Below are positions 1 through 7,891 of a DNA stretch of 39,939 nucleotides, one piece after another. The position numbers and the translations under genes are program-made. The stretch is from Candidatus Methanophagales archaeon (GTDB taxonomy: Archaea > Halobacteriota > Syntropharchaeia > Alkanophagales > Methanospirareceae), in NCBI GenBank assembly GCA_017883965.1, contig JAFNKG010000015.1, positions 1 to 39,939 of the forward strand. Reading direction: 5' to 3'. Within the stretch, counting starts at the first letter, position 1. Each line of letters begins with the position of its first letter. Under the pieces are notes generated by a model. It was not told the origin of the DNA, ran no database searches, and saw nothing but the letters and a program-made list of their open reading frames with translations.

Positions 1-83
1 GAAAACGTTTTTATATCCGCCTGTATCCCAGCGCCGCCACTGCAATCCGAACCACCGATGGTCATTACTCTTCTTGTTCTCAT
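1..83 (-). CDS. thiD: ThiD, hydroxymethylpyrimidine/phosphomethylpyrimidine kinase (partial, N-terminus only)
   Basis: Only the first 27 codons are in the window; the gene runs off the left edge. The translation of the minus strand begins MRTRRV and continues into [17 protein letters not shown], the N-terminal signature of the ThiD ribokinase-like family, which phosphorylates the HMP moiety twice in thiamine biosynthesis. The ATG at 83-81 has a GGAAG ribosome-binding sequence just upstream; an internal ATG at 65-63 is an alternative start. It lies 57 bases downstream of the THUMP-domain gene on the same strand, so the two could be co-transcribed. Archaeal ThiD is often fused to a C-terminal ThiN domain; that cannot be seen here. 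Confidence 0.85.
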   Translation of the reverse strand, partial: MRTRRVMTIGGSDCSGGAGIQADIKTF

Positions 84-140
84 CTTCCAATTTTATAAAA
101 AAGAAAAGAATAGAGGGGATTAAATTATGTAACCTTCACT

Positions 141-668
141 TCACTTTACTTTTATCACACTGTACTTTTCGCGCATCTCCTTTGTGATAAAACCAATCCC
201 GCATCTATTCCCTACTATCTCTATTGCTATCAGCTTGTCCGGGTTCTTAAGGTTCACTTTTGGCTTCTTACCGTGTAACTTCTCTACCAGGTCGTAAAAG
301 TATCCGCCAACTTCTCTTTCTACCGCCTGGCTTGAAATATCTTCTTTCATCCCTCTTCTCTCAACTCTAAATCCAAAAGTCTCATCAGGCTCGATTTCGT
401 CTATATACTTCTCTATTCTCCTTTTCAGTATCTCTATCAGGTTCTCTGGAGATACAAAGAACGCATCATCAATGGGAATCAATCTGTTTAGATGGGGATA
501 TTTCTTATTCTCTGCATCCTCTAAGAATCCTACTATATCTTCCACGCTTCCTATCAATACATCCCTGAATCCGGAACGTTCAAACTCGCCGTCCTCTTCC
601 AATTTCTCTAATAATTCCTTCTCTGCATTCCTCTCCCCTATTGCCAATACGTTCCAATCCTCCAACAT
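141..668 (-). CDS. THUMP-domain protein, archaeal TAN1-like
   Basis: A 175-residue protein resembling the archaeal TAN1-like family, which consists of an N-terminal ferredoxin-like region and a C-terminal THUMP RNA-binding domain. Supporting features are the basic stretch around HGKKPKVNLKNPD (about residues 131-143) followed by the strands IAIEIVGNRCGIGFI (about 147-161), which are typical of THUMP domains that bind the tRNA acceptor stem. Eukaryotic Tan1 assists N4-acetylation of cytidine in tRNA; the archaeal role is inferred from family resemblance. It is divergent from purQ, the roughly 70-base gap being AT-rich with TATA-like sequence on both strands. It lies just upstream of thiD on the same strand. 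Confidence 0.7.
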   Translation of the reverse strand: MLEDWNVLAIGERNAEKELLEKLEEDGEFERSGFRDVLIGSVEDIVGFLEDAENKKYPHLNRLIPIDDAFFVSPENLIEILKRRIEKYIDEIEPDETFGFRVERRGMKEDISSQAVEREVGGYFYDLVEKLHGKKPKVNLKNPDKLIAIEIVGNRCGIGFITKEMREKYSVIKVK

Positions 669-740
669 TTTTATCCATTATTTATTAAAGTATGGGATAA
701 AATAAATGTTAATCACGTATCAAATTTTTCTTTTTTGAGG

Positions 741-1577
741 ATGCCCGTGAAAATATGCATATTGAGGATAGAAGGAACGAATTGCGAGCATGAGACTTTT
801 CTTTCTTTTAAGCGACTGGGTGCAGCGGCAGAGATTGTGCACCTGAAGCAATTGATAGGGGCGGTAAAAGAGCGTGAGAAGAGGAATTTAAAGGATTATG
901 ATTTGTTAGTGATACCCGGCGGCTTTTCTTCCGGCGATTATATAAGGGCAGGGGCAATACTGGCGGCGAGGATAAAAGGGGCGTTAGGGAAAGAAATAGT
1001 GGATTTTGTAAGAACCGGGAATCCCATATTAGGGATATGCAATGGCTTCCAGGTATTGGTGGAAATGGGGTTACTTCCTGGATTTGGTGCTGCTCATGAA
1101 GAAATAGAGATGCAGCAGGCAGCATTGACAACAAACGATTCCGCTCGCTTTGAATGCCGTCCTGCATTTATAAAGCATGAAAACAGGGGAAACTGTGTCT
1201 TCACGAGGGGGATAGAAAAGGGGCGCATCCTGAAGATGCCGTGCGCACATGCAGAGGGGAAGTTTTTCATTGACGAGAGAAAGAGAGAGGCGTATATACA
1301 ACTTCTGGAGGAAAACGACCAGATAGTCTTCCGCTATGTTGACTCGGATGGCAATTATGCATCCCATCCCTGGAACCCTAATGGCTCCATATATAATATC
1401 GCCGGGATATGTAGCCCGGAAGGGAATATATTGGGATTGATGCCGCATCCGGAAAGGGCTTTTTATGCTTTCATGGATCCGGAATGGTCAAGGAGAGCAA
1501 GGGGAAGGAGGAACGGGGATGCATACGGAGATGGTAAAATGATATTTGAAGCTGTTTTGAATTACCTTCGCAGGTGA
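741..1577 (+). CDS. purQ: PurQ, phosphoribosylformylglycinamidine synthase subunit I (glutaminase)
   Basis: Class I glutamine amidotransferase of about 278 residues that supplies ammonia from glutamine to PurL in step four of purine synthesis. The nucleophile elbow GICNGFQVL carries Cys about position 100, and the catalytic pair is in PHPER (His about 236, Glu about 238). The early motif GTNCEHE and the glycine-rich VIPGGFSSGDY, which helps form the oxyanion region, are typical of PurQ. Length is near that of archaeal stand-alone PurQ proteins. I prefer ATG 741 (MPVKICIL); an in-frame TTG at 735 would add two residues, and neither has a good Shine-Dalgarno, consistent with a short-leader or leaderless mRNA. 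No purL or purS is next to it. Confidence 0.93.
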   Translation: MPVKICILRIEGTNCEHETFLSFKRLGAAAEIVHLKQLIGAVKEREKRNLKDYDLLVIPGGFSSGDYIRAGAILAARIKGALGKEIVDFVRTGNPILGICNGFQVLVEMGLLPGFGAAHEEIEMQQAALTTNDSARFECRPAFIKHENRGNCVFTRGIEKGRILKMPCAHAEGKFFIDERKREAYIQLLEENDQIVFRYVDSDGNYASHPWNPNGSIYNIAGICSPEGNILGLMPHPERAFYAFMDPEWSRRARGRRNGDAYGDGKMIFEAVLNYLRR

Positions 1578-1583
1578 GTAAGG

Positions 1584-1596
1584 TTTTTATATAAAG
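1584..1596 (+). promoter_or_regulatory. TATA-like box for rps3ae
   Basis: An AT-only TATA-like stretch (TTTTTATATAAAG) lies just after the purQ stop codon. An archaeal transcription start about 25 bases downstream would fall near 1617, giving a short leader that contains the GGAGGAG ribosome-binding site at 1625-1631. This suggests S3Ae can be transcribed independently of purQ. It is read from sequence alone. Confidence 0.45.
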
Positions 1597-1642
1597 ATTT
1601 TATTTATGAGAAACAGAACAAAAAGGAGGAGCGTGAATACAA

Positions 1643-2275
1643 CTGGCGAAGAAAAGACTGAAGGATAAGTGGAAAGCGAAAGAATGGTACACGGTATTAG
1701 CACCCAAGATGTTTGGTGACGTAAAAGCAGGCGATACTGTGGCTGACGAGCCATCCAAGTTGATAGGTAGAAGGGTAGAAATGACCGTAGGTGACCTCAC
1801 AGGCAAGCTGATAAAGAATTCAAATTTGAAATTACTGCTTGAGATACATGAAGTGGACCATAATAACGCTTATACAGAATTCATCGGGCATAAGATAAAC
1901 GGCGATTATCTACGAAGTTTAGCGAGGAAGAGGAGTTCGAAGATAGACTCAAATATCGAGGTCCTGACAAAAGACGGGGAGAATATCCGTGTAAAATCCT
2001 CTTGTTTTACGCTAAAAAAAGCAAGTGAAGTGCAGGTAAAGCTGATACGAAAGATAATGGAGGATGTAATTAGAAGTAGAGCGAGTAGCTTAGAGTTTAA
2101 TAAATATATGCAGGAGATAATTCTTGGTAAACTGTCGTCAGATATATATAAGGTTACGAAGAAGATATATCCAGTGAGAAGGGTGGAGATAACTAAGACA
2201 GTAAGAGGTGGCGCTCCAGCGCAAGGACAAGGTCAAGGACAAACGCAAGGGCAAGGTAAAGAAGAAGCGGAATAA
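1643..2275 (+). CDS. rps3ae: 30S ribosomal protein S3Ae (eS1), probable CTG start
   Basis: About 210 residues. The segment LKDKWKAKEWYTVLAPKMFG near the start is the conserved N-terminus of archaeal/eukaryotic S3Ae (eS1), a small-subunit protein near the mRNA exit of the platform. The first ATG in this frame (1709) would delete that conserved N-terminus. The frame is open back to a TGA at 1634, with no ATG, GTG or TTG in between. CTG at 1643 gives Met-Ala-Lys-Lys-Arg-Leu, exactly the usual family start, and lies 11 bases after a strong GGAGGAG at 1625-1631. A non-canonical CTG start is therefore the best reading; an indel near 1640 is the alternative. The C-terminus has a Gln-Gly low-complexity tail (GQGQGQTQGQG) from a repeated CAAGG motif. 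Confidence 0.85.
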   Translation: MAKKRLKDKWKAKEWYTVLAPKMFGDVKAGDTVADEPSKLIGRRVEMTVGDLTGKLIKNSNLKLLLEIHEVDHNNAYTEFIGHKINGDYLRSLARKRSSKIDSNIEVLTKDGENIRVKSSCFTLKKASEVQVKLIRKIMEDVIRSRASSLEFNKYMQEIILGKLSSDIYKVTKKIYPVRRVEITKTVRGGAPAQGQGQGQTQGQGKEEAE

Positions 2276-2276
2276 A

Positions 2277-3542
2277 ATGAAGATAAAATTTCTCGGTGGC
2301 TGTAACGAAGTAGGACGTTCTGCGATATTGGTGGATGGTAAAATTCTCATGGATTATGGAATGAGACCGTCTGACCCTCCTGAGATACCTTTAGGGAGCG
2401 GAAGTATTTCGCCGAAGTCCGTGGTTGTATCGCATGCACACCTTGACCACTCTGGCATGGTTCCGAGTTTGATGGACAGCGGTAAGGCGCCGGATGTGTA
2501 TATGACTTCCGTGACAAAGGAGTTAACCATGCTTTTGGGTAGAGATACGATAAAAGTAGGGAAAGATCAGGGATTTGTTTTTTTCAGCGAAGAAGACATC
2601 AGGAAAATGGATGAGCGTACTCATACAGTCGCTTATGGCAATCGGCTTACCTTAGACGGTTCAGATTATGTGCTTGAATTATGTAATGCTGGGCACATAC
2701 CCGGTAGTTCATCGGTATATCTGAGAAAAGAGAGTGAGGATGTAAGCCTGTTTTACACTGGCGATATAAAAATGGATGTGTCGCGGTTAATGGAAAGCGC
2801 ATCGCCCGCTGATTTCCCTTCCTCCGACATCCTGCTCATAGAAAGCACATACTATGATAAAGAGCATAGAAACAGGAAGGAATTGGAGCGTGAATTCATA
2901 GATTCCATTACAGAAACTTTAGATTCCGGGGGTAATGCGATTGTGCCGTGCTTTGCCGTGGGTAGGACACAGGAGATAGTGATGATTCTGCACTCCTATG
3001 GGCTTACCCCTTACGTGGATGGTATGGGACTGAGCGTTTTCAGTCTGTTTAGGAATTATCCTTCGTTTTTGAAAGATGCGAAGGCGATGAATGCTGCTTT
3101 TAGTGATGCCCAGTTTGTAAACTCGAAGAAGCGAAAGAAAGCTCTTTCCGAACCTTCCGTAATTGTCACCACCGCGGGAATGCTTAACGGTGGACCTGTG
3201 CTGTATTATCTGAAGAAGATACACGAAGACACAAGGAGCAAAGTCCTGCTCACTGGCTATCAGATAGAGGGAACGAACGGGAGAAGGTTGGTAGAGGAAG
3301 GATGCGTGGAGACAAATGGAGAAATAGTGAAGGTGAATGCAGGTGTTGAGCAATATGACTTCTCTGCTCACGCAGGCGATTCCGAGCTGAAGAAATTAGT
3401 GTCGAGATTTTGCAGTAATGGCACTGAGGTTGTGTTCATGGTTCATGGCGAACATACGGAAGAGTTTGCGGCATGGGCGAGTGATAATTTCGGATGCGAT
3501 GCGATAGCGCCGAAGAATGGAGAAGAGTTTATAATAGAATAG
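2277..3542 (+). CDS. Beta-CASP metallo-beta-lactamase ribonuclease, aCPSF2-like
   Basis: About 421 residues, starting at the ATG one base after the S3Ae stop; the longer frame back to 2208 overlaps S3Ae and is not needed. The zinc-binding motif HAHLDH is at about residues 53-58, followed by GHIPGSSS (motif 3) and YTGDI (motif 4). The beta-CASP motifs are ESTYYD, GGP preceded by TTAGML, FSAHAGDSE and the final VHGEHTE. The length, and the lack of N-terminal KH domains, match archaeal aCPSF2 rather than the roughly 640-residue aCPSF1. Members are RNA endo/exonucleases involved in mRNA processing and decay. Tight coupling to rps3ae suggests co-translation. Confidence 0.85.
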   Translation: MKIKFLGGCNEVGRSAILVDGKILMDYGMRPSDPPEIPLGSGSISPKSVVVSHAHLDHSGMVPSLMDSGKAPDVYMTSVTKELTMLLGRDTIKVGKDQGFVFFSEEDIRKMDERTHTVAYGNRLTLDGSDYVLELCNAGHIPGSSSVYLRKESEDVSLFYTGDIKMDVSRLMESASPADFPSSDILLIESTYYDKEHRNRKELEREFIDSITETLDSGGNAIVPCFAVGRTQEIVMILHSYGLTPYVDGMGLSVFSLFRNYPSFLKDAKAMNAAFSDAQFVNSKKRKKALSEPSVIVTTAGMLNGGPVLYYLKKIHEDTRSKVLLTGYQIEGTNGRRLVEEGCVETNGEIVKVNAGVEQYDFSAHAGDSELKKLVSRFCSNGTEVVFMVHGEHTEEFAAWASDNFGCDAIAPKNGEEFIIE

Positions 3543-3565
3543 TATAATAAGATTCATAGTAAAAT

Positions 3566-3719
3566 GCGCCGGTAGTGTAGCTTGGTATCACAGAGGCTTG
3601 CCAACCAACCTTTCTTTCTTAAAAAGAAAGAAACGTTGACGAAAAAAAGAACTTTTATAATAAAAAAGGAGGGGGAGGGCAAAAAGCCTCTAACCCGGGT
3701 CCAAATCCCGGTCGGCGCA
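3566..3719 (+). tRNA. tRNA-Gly (anticodon GCC) with an 81-nt intron
   Basis: The 5' acceptor strand GCGCCGG pairs with TCGGCGC at the 3' end (last pair G-U), with discriminator A at 3719 and no encoded CCA. The anticodon stem GAGGC (3593-3597) pairs with GCCTC (3686-3690). The T arm is CCGGG-TCCAAAT-CCCGG. The loop TTGCCA stops after position 37 (A3603) and resumes at A3685, so the intron is 3604-3684, at the canonical 37/38 site. The junction folds as bulge-helix-bulge: helix TTGC/GCAA, bulges CAA and AAA. The intron contains a pyrimidine/purine hairpin (TTTCTTTCTT with AAGAAAGAAA). Splicing would need the archaeal tRNA endonuclease and ligase. Confidence 0.92.
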
Positions 3720-3834
3720 TTGTTATCTATTTCTCTTACTCTGCAACATCACTTTTATATCGGGTATCATAAATTATAAACTCAAAAAAGAAAGATATGT
3801 ATGCATGCATGCGCATACGTTTTAAACGATTAAC

Positions 3835-4047
3835 ATGAAGCCCCTCGACGAAATATTAGAACTGCTGAAAGATTCACAATGGCATTCATTAGATGAAATT
3901 AGAGCTCAAGTTTCCTTATCAGAAGATAAATTAAAAGAAATTATCCGCTTCTTAGAAGAACAAGAGTTTATTAGCATAGATAAAAATAAAATGAGGGCGA
4001 AGATAAGCCCCTTGGGATTAACATTTTTAGAACTTCCCTCGGAATAA
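3835..4047 (+). CDS. Small winged-helix DNA-binding protein
   Basis: A 70-residue protein with a predicted helix-turn-helix. The pattern is DEILELLKDSQWHSLDEI (helix 1 and turn), then a recognition-like helix SEDKLKEIIRFLEEQEFI, and a short beta wing ending KMRAKISPLGLTFLEL. This matches the many tiny archaeal wHTH regulators of unknown target. Its 3' end overlaps the 3' end of the convergent winged-helix gene by about 20 bases. The upstream 100 bases contain an alternating stretch around ATGCATGCATGCGCAT (3800-3815) that could be an operator but is not otherwise supported. Confidence 0.7.
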   Translation: MKPLDEILELLKDSQWHSLDEIRAQVSLSEDKLKEIIRFLEEQEFISIDKNKMRAKISPLGLTFLELPSE

Positions 4048-4347
4048 ATTTTTTGGTGTAGTTTGTTGTAGTATATCCTCCACTTCCCTTAATCGCTTCA
4101 TCAAGTCTTTTCCTTCCTCTGTAAGCTCGTAATTTGCCCCTTCTTTCGGACTATTGCTTTTCCCTACAAACCCCTGCTCCAAAAGAAAGTCAAAATATCT
4201 TTGAAAGTTCCGCCAATCCAAATACGCCCTTTGCATAATGCGTGTCTTTTTCACTTTACCTTCGCTCTCCCTTTCTTCTTCGGCTATCACCCTCAAGATA
4301 TCCAGAATAATTTCCCATCTACTTCTGGGATTTATTCCCTTTCTCAT
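4027..4347 (-). CDS. ArnR1-like winged helix-turn-helix protein
   Basis: A 106-residue protein of the archaeal winged-helix type seen in ArnR1-like and PadR-like proteins. Residues about 10-25 (RWEIILDILRVIAEEE) form helix 1. KTRIMQRAYLDWRNFQRYFDFLLEQGF (about 33-59) forms the helix-turn-helix, and YELTEEGKDLMKRL forms the wing and last helix. It lacks any membrane segment. The function is probably transcriptional regulation with unknown targets. It converges on and overlaps the small wHTH gene on the other strand, so 3' antisense interaction is possible. A TATA-like box (minus strand, 4453-4462) lies about 110 bases upstream of the start. Confidence 0.65.
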   Translation of the reverse strand: MRKGINPRSRWEIILDILRVIAEEERESEGKVKKTRIMQRAYLDWRNFQRYFDFLLEQGFVGKSNSPKEGANYELTEEGKDLMKRLREVEDILQQTTPKNLFRGKF

Positions 4348-4452
4348 TTTTCCTTTTCCTCCCTCTCCTTCATTCCCGATTTAAGCTTTTCTTTCCTTCC
4401 AACCTTCCGATTGCGATTTTCAATTCACCGACATACTTCATAATTTTAAAGG

Positions 4453-4462
4453 GTGTATATAA
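4453..4462 (-). promoter_or_regulatory. TATA-like box upstream of the ArnR1-like gene
   Basis: The minus strand reads CTTTATATAC, a good archaeal TATA element. A start about 25 bases on would give an mRNA with a leader of roughly 85 nt. A 23-codon frame (minus strand, 4441-4370) lies in this leader, but its ATG is too close to the TATA box to be confidently transcribed. The 4348-4557 interval holds nothing else I can identify. Confidence 0.35.
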
Positions 4463-4557
4463 AGCTTTCCATATGCAAACAAATTTTGTAAAATGTAGGA
4501 CGTATTGAATCTGAGTTGTTGCAAACATAAACCATTCTTCCTCCGCTTTTTTATTTT

Positions 4558-5010
4558 TTATCCCATTATCCGTTCAAGCGCTACCTTCACCGCTTCGGAC
4601 GTCGTATTAGATTTTCCCTCCAGTATCTTTTCAAGCTCTTTCCTTAGTTCAATATCCTTAAACTCGCTATCCAATATTTCAGCCTCTTGAACCCCCTTGT
4701 TTTTTATCACCACTTCCCTTCTTTCATTTATATGCAGACGTATCAGCACCCTATTTAATAATCCCTTCACAACCTCTCTAACTCTCATATCTATCAGCAT
4801 TCCCGTGTTCTCCCTCACATCGTCCTTATATACAGGCGATTTTATGACTTCTAATGTGCCATCAGGACAAATAAGAATTCCCACATCCACTTCCTCCACT
4901 CGCAGCAACTTGAGTCCCTCACCTTCCTCCTCTAATACTTCATTCACTATTTCCATTAACAAATCGTTTAGCACAATCTTTTCCATGCTCATATCTTCAT
5001 TTTGACTCAT
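4558..5010 (-). CDS. Conserved-looking archaeal protein of unknown function
   Basis: A 150-residue acidic, soluble protein without signal peptide or membrane helices. It alternates amphipathic helices (about residues 9-30) with beta strands (VDVGILICPDGTLEVI, about 42-57; RVLIRLHINERREVVIKN, about 88-105). It ends in a helical ELRKELEKILEGKS segment. I do not recognise a family. ATG 5010 was taken as the start; a second Met at codon 7 is also possible. Codon use matches the neighbouring housekeeping genes, which argues that it is a real gene. Confidence 0.55.
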   Translation of the reverse strand: MSQNEDMSMEKIVLNDLLMEIVNEVLEEEGEGLKLLRVEEVDVGILICPDGTLEVIKSPVYKDDVRENTGMLIDMRVREVVKGLLNRVLIRLHINERREVVIKNKGVQEAEILDSEFKDIELRKELEKILEGKSNTTSEAVKVALERIMG

Positions 5011-5286
5011 TTTGCGTTATCTTGTAACTTTCGCATTATTATCCCTTTTTATTTGATTTTTGTTCTTAAAGGTTCGGGTAGAAAGAATATATTTCAGGGA
5101 AATATGTGGGTGACATATGTTAAAAACTAGAACGCCATCCTGTGCCATCTGTTGAAAAACTCAATCTAAAGTAAACTTGGTTGTTTTAAGACTGCTTGAA
5201 ACACCACCAAGATTTTTAGTGCTAAAAGCAATGACGGGATAGCCTCTTTCAGTGCAGGGTGGTGTGGGATAGGGCTTGAATAGCTA
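5011..5286. other. Intergenic stretch with no assigned gene
   Basis: About 276 bases between two minus-strand genes. On the minus strand a fragment translates as GYPVIAFSTKNLGGVSSSL and ends in a stop without a plausible start, so a decayed element is possible. There is no tRNA, clear inverted repeat or riboswitch that I can support. Confidence 0.3.
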
Positions 5287-5934
5287 TTACCTTTCTCTTC
5301 TTTCCAGCATCGCTTTTATCTTCTTCAATCTTGTGAAATTCTCGCGTTCCATCTCTTCTAACCGCATCTGTATGTATTTCCTCGTCGTTTTTAATCTCGG
5401 AATCATTACATATTCAAGCGCATTCACCCTTCTTTTTGTCTTCTCCACCTCGCCAGCGAGATTTCTCACCGCTTCCTCCAGCTCAGCAAGTTTTATTATC
5501 TTTTCCAATGCTTCTTCAAAGCTTTTAGCACATTTGTCCACCGTAGCAGACGAATCCATAAAACCATATCCTCGCTCCGTAACTTTCCTCGCTAATTCGC
5601 CCGGCAATTCCAGGACTGGCACACTAACACCCATTATGCTTCTCGAAGAGAAATCCAGCGGGATTTCCTGCGCGGTCATCAAGGACAATTGCCTCACTTC
5701 CTCCACGCCTAACCACGCTTGAGCAATGATTAAATAATCAAAAGCCTCTTTTAACTTGTCCTCCGCTTCCTTCCGTGCATCCCTTACTTCGCCCACCACG
5801 TCCAAGAATTCAGCAATAAGCGCATCTCTTTTTTCACGAAGCAAATCGTGCCCCTTCTCTGCTAACTTCTCTCTTCTTCGCAACTTCAGTAGTTCCATCC
5901 TCGTGGGGCTTACCCCTTCTATTATCTCTGGCAT
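5287..5934 (-). CDS. atpD: A/V-type ATP synthase subunit D
   Basis: A 215-residue protein with the family N-terminus [25 protein letters not shown] broken here as [14 protein letters not shown] plus [11 protein letters not shown] (residues 8-32). It has a long C-terminal coiled coil ending [14 protein letters not shown] (about 168-181), both diagnostic of V/A-ATPase subunit D. It forms the central rotor stalk with subunit F, coupling the membrane c-ring to the catalytic A3B3 head. The rest of the atp operon is not next to it; instead it sits 52 bases downstream of rpl6 on the same strand. The start ATG has no obvious Shine-Dalgarno. Confidence 0.93.
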   Translation of the reverse strand: MPEIIEGVSPTRMELLKLRRREKLAEKGHDLLREKRDALIAEFLDVVGEVRDARKEAEDKLKEAFDYLIIAQAWLGVEEVRQLSLMTAQEIPLDFSSRSIMGVSVPVLELPGELARKVTERGYGFMDSSATVDKCAKSFEEALEKIIKLAELEEAVRNLAGEVEKTKRRVNALEYVMIPRLKTTRKYIQMRLEEMERENFTRLKKIKAMLERRER

Positions 5935-5986
5935 AATCTATAAAAGGAAGTATTAACAAAGAAAAAGTTTTCGATTCATTCAGTTT

Positions 5987-6568
5987 CTACAAACCAGCGC
6001 CAACGCCTTTATCCACCAAATAAATCCCATCTTGAAAGACCTTGGGGTCATAGCCTTTTATCTTTGTCGTCTGTTCTATGTTCGCCGCAGTCTGCCCAAC
6101 CGCCTCCTTATTTATTCCGGAAACAACAATCTCTCTACCTTTTATTTCCACATTCACACCTTCTACAATCTTTGCTATCCTCGGTTTTCTTTCACCTAAG
6201 AAATTTGAAACCAATACGGCATTGCCCTCCTTTGTTAGAGCTACCTGCATAGGAAAATGAGCATGCACAACTGCCAATTTATAGAAAAAACCTTCCTTCA
6301 CACCTGCAATCATGTTTTTGATGTGAGAGGCATAAGTTCCTGTGATAGCTCTTACCTCCTTCCTTGAAGAATCGCTTTTTATAATGACTTCATTGCCATC
6401 GTCCTTTTGCTCTACTTGTATATGCACGCCGGGATGCCATAATTCCCGCTCTATTGTACCATTTGGACCTTCCGCCTTCACCGTTCTTCCATTTACACTG
6501 AGATTCACACCTTCAGGGATTGGAATACTGAAGCTAATACCCTCATCCTTCTCCATCGAATTTGTCAT
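5987..6568 (-). CDS. rpl6: 50S ribosomal protein L6
   Basis: A 193-residue protein with the two-fold repeated L6 architecture. Repeat one has VNGRTVKAEGPNGTIERELWHPGV (about residues 25-48, quoted in part), then ITGTYASHIKNMIAGVKEGF. Repeat two has NFLGERKPRIAKIVEGV and the C-terminal VGQTAANIEQ plus RNA-binding region with GIYLVDKG. L6 binds 23S rRNA near the factor-binding site. ATG 6568 follows GGAGGT (minus strand, 6582-6577) at good spacing. S8, L32e and L19e, normally beside L6 in the archaeal spc-like operon, are absent; atpD follows instead. Confidence 0.94.
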   Translation of the reverse strand: MTNSMEKDEGISFSIPIPEGVNLSVNGRTVKAEGPNGTIERELWHPGVHIQVEQKDDGNEVIIKSDSSRKEVRAITGTYASHIKNMIAGVKEGFFYKLAVVHAHFPMQVALTKEGNAVLVSNFLGERKPRIAKIVEGVNVEIKGREIVVSGINKEAVGQTAANIEQTTKIKGYDPKVFQDGIYLVDKGVGAGL

Positions 6569-6591
6569 CTTTAATTACCTCCATCTTCGCT

Positions 6592-6600
6592 CTTTATAAA
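6592..6600 (-). promoter_or_regulatory. TATA-like box for rpl6
   Basis: The minus strand reads TTTATAAAG about 25-32 bases upstream of the rpl6 start. The GGAGGT at 6582-6577 lies between it and the ATG, implying a very short leader. It is divergent from the hisD promoter at about 6617-6628. Confidence 0.4.
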
Positions 6601-6616
6601 GTGGAATAGATAGAGC

Positions 6617-6628
6617 AACTATATAAAT
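6617..6628 (+). promoter_or_regulatory. TATA-like box for hisD
   Basis: AACTATATAAAT lies about 30-38 bases upstream of the hisD ATG at 6656, which would place the transcription start almost at the start codon. No Shine-Dalgarno is present before hisD, fitting leaderless initiation. Confidence 0.45.
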
Positions 6629-6655
6629 TTTGAGAAGTTTTTAGTTGATAGAAAG

Positions 6656-7891
6656 ATGATAAAGAAGCTAAAAGAGATGCACGAAAACAGGGATTTTTTC
6701 AATAGAACGCTTGACATAGCGGCAGTCATGCCTGTTGTAAAAGAAATAATCGCAGAGGTAAAGAACAGCGGAGATGAGGCACTGCGCGAATACACCGAAA
6801 AATTTGACGGCGTAAAACTGAAGGAAATAGAGGTGGGGAAGGAAGAGATTGAAGCTGCAAAAAGGAGTGTGGATAAAAATACGCTGAGGTGTATCGAAGA
6901 AGCATCTGCGGCGATAAGAAATTTCCATTACCGACAGAAGAGACGAGCATGGGTAGAAGAATTTGGAGAGGGTGTCTTCATTGGCGAGAAGTGTCTGCCT
7001 TTTGACGTGGTTGGCGTTTATGTCCCAGCATCCTATTTTAGCACCGCTCTGATGTGTGTGATTCCTGCGAAGATAGCAGGTGTAGAAGAGATAGTGGTAT
7101 GCACACCGCCTGGAAAGGATGGGAATGTGGACGCTCTTACTTTAGTTGCGGCGAATCTCGCAGGAGCGACGAGAATATTTAAAGTGGGAGGTGCGCAGGC
7201 GATTGCGGCTCTCGCTTTTGGAACGGGAACTATTCCTGTGGTGCAAAAAATAGTGGGACCGGGGAACGTGTATGTAACAGCAGCGAAGATGCATGTTCGC
7301 GAGGAAGGTGTGGAGATAGACTTCCCGGCTGGTCCATCGGAAATTTTAGTAATTGCCGATGAAACTGCGAATCCTTCTTTCATTGCGGCTGATATGCTTG
7401 CACAGGCAGAGCATGGAGAGAAATCGCTGGCTGTTCTTCTTACCGACTCGACAAAGATAGCAGCGGAAGTGGAGCGTGAAATTTTAGCAGAAGCAGGCAA
7501 GAAGGAAGTATCACAGAACTGGATATTAATCGGGGATAACATGGAAGAGTGCATAGAATTTGCGAACGAATATGCACCTGAACACCTTGAAATAATAGTA
7601 AAAGAGCCGATGGAAGTTTTGAAGCGAATAAAAAATGCGGGGTCTGTGTTCGTAGGCAATTATTCGCCAGTAGCAGCAGGGGATTATGCAACAGGAACAA
7701 ACCATGTGCTGCCAACTGCGGGCTACGCGAGGTTATTCTCCGGGCTTGACGTTGACCATTTTATGCATCGAATTGCTATACAGTGGTTGGATAAGGAAGG
7801 GTTAAAGAAAATAAAGGATGTAGTGGTGAGTTTATCCAAAGCGGAAGGTATGGAAAAGCATGCAAGGTCAATCGAGGTGAGGTTCTCATGA
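6656..7891 (+). CDS. hisD: Histidinol dehydrogenase
   Basis: A 411-residue enzyme that catalyses the last two NAD-dependent oxidations of histidine synthesis (L-histidinol to L-histidine). Visible HisD landmarks are VGVYVPAS (about residues 118-125), the GGAQAIAALAFGT dinucleotide region, VGPGNVYVTAAK, IDFPAGPSE, and AEHGEKSLA with the zinc/catalytic histidine. Further landmarks are the catalytic YAPEHLE, the AAGDYATGTNHVLPT segment and GLDVDHFMHR. Length is close to the usual 420-430. The stop overlaps the aminotransferase start as ATGA. No other his genes are in the window. Confidence 0.96.
   Translation: MIKKLKEMHENRDFFNRTLDIAAVMPVVKEIIAEVKNSGDEALREYTEKFDGVKLKEIEVGKEEIEAAKRSVDKNTLRCIEEASAAIRNFHYRQKRRAWVEEFGEGVFIGEKCLPFDVVGVYVPASYFSTALMCVIPAKIAGVEEIVVCTPPGKDGNVDALTLVAANLAGATRIFKVGGAQAIAALAFGTGTIPVVQKIVGPGNVYVTAAKMHVREEGVEIDFPAGPSEILVIADETANPSFIAADMLAQAEHGEKSLAVLLTDSTKIAAEVEREILAEAGKKEVSQNWILIGDNMEECIEFANEYAPEHLEIIVKEPMEVLKRIKNAGSVFVGNYSPVAAGDYATGTNHVLPTAGYARLFSGLDVDHFMHRIAIQWLDKEGLKKIKDVVVSLSKAEGMEKHARSIEVRFS

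Noticed and set aside
1606-1668. Short ATG frame upstream of and overlapping rps3ae (MRNRTKRRSVNTTG)
   Set aside because: Only 20 codons and it holds the ribosome-binding site of rps3ae; a frameshift into S3Ae is not needed to explain the conserved N-terminus.
3582-3779. A 65-residue plus-strand frame
   Set aside because: It runs across the intron-containing tRNA-Gly gene and has no protein features.
4370-4441. 23-codon leader peptide before the ArnR1-like gene
   Set aside because: Its ATG lies too close to the TATA box to be reliably in the mRNA, and no attenuator-like structure follows.
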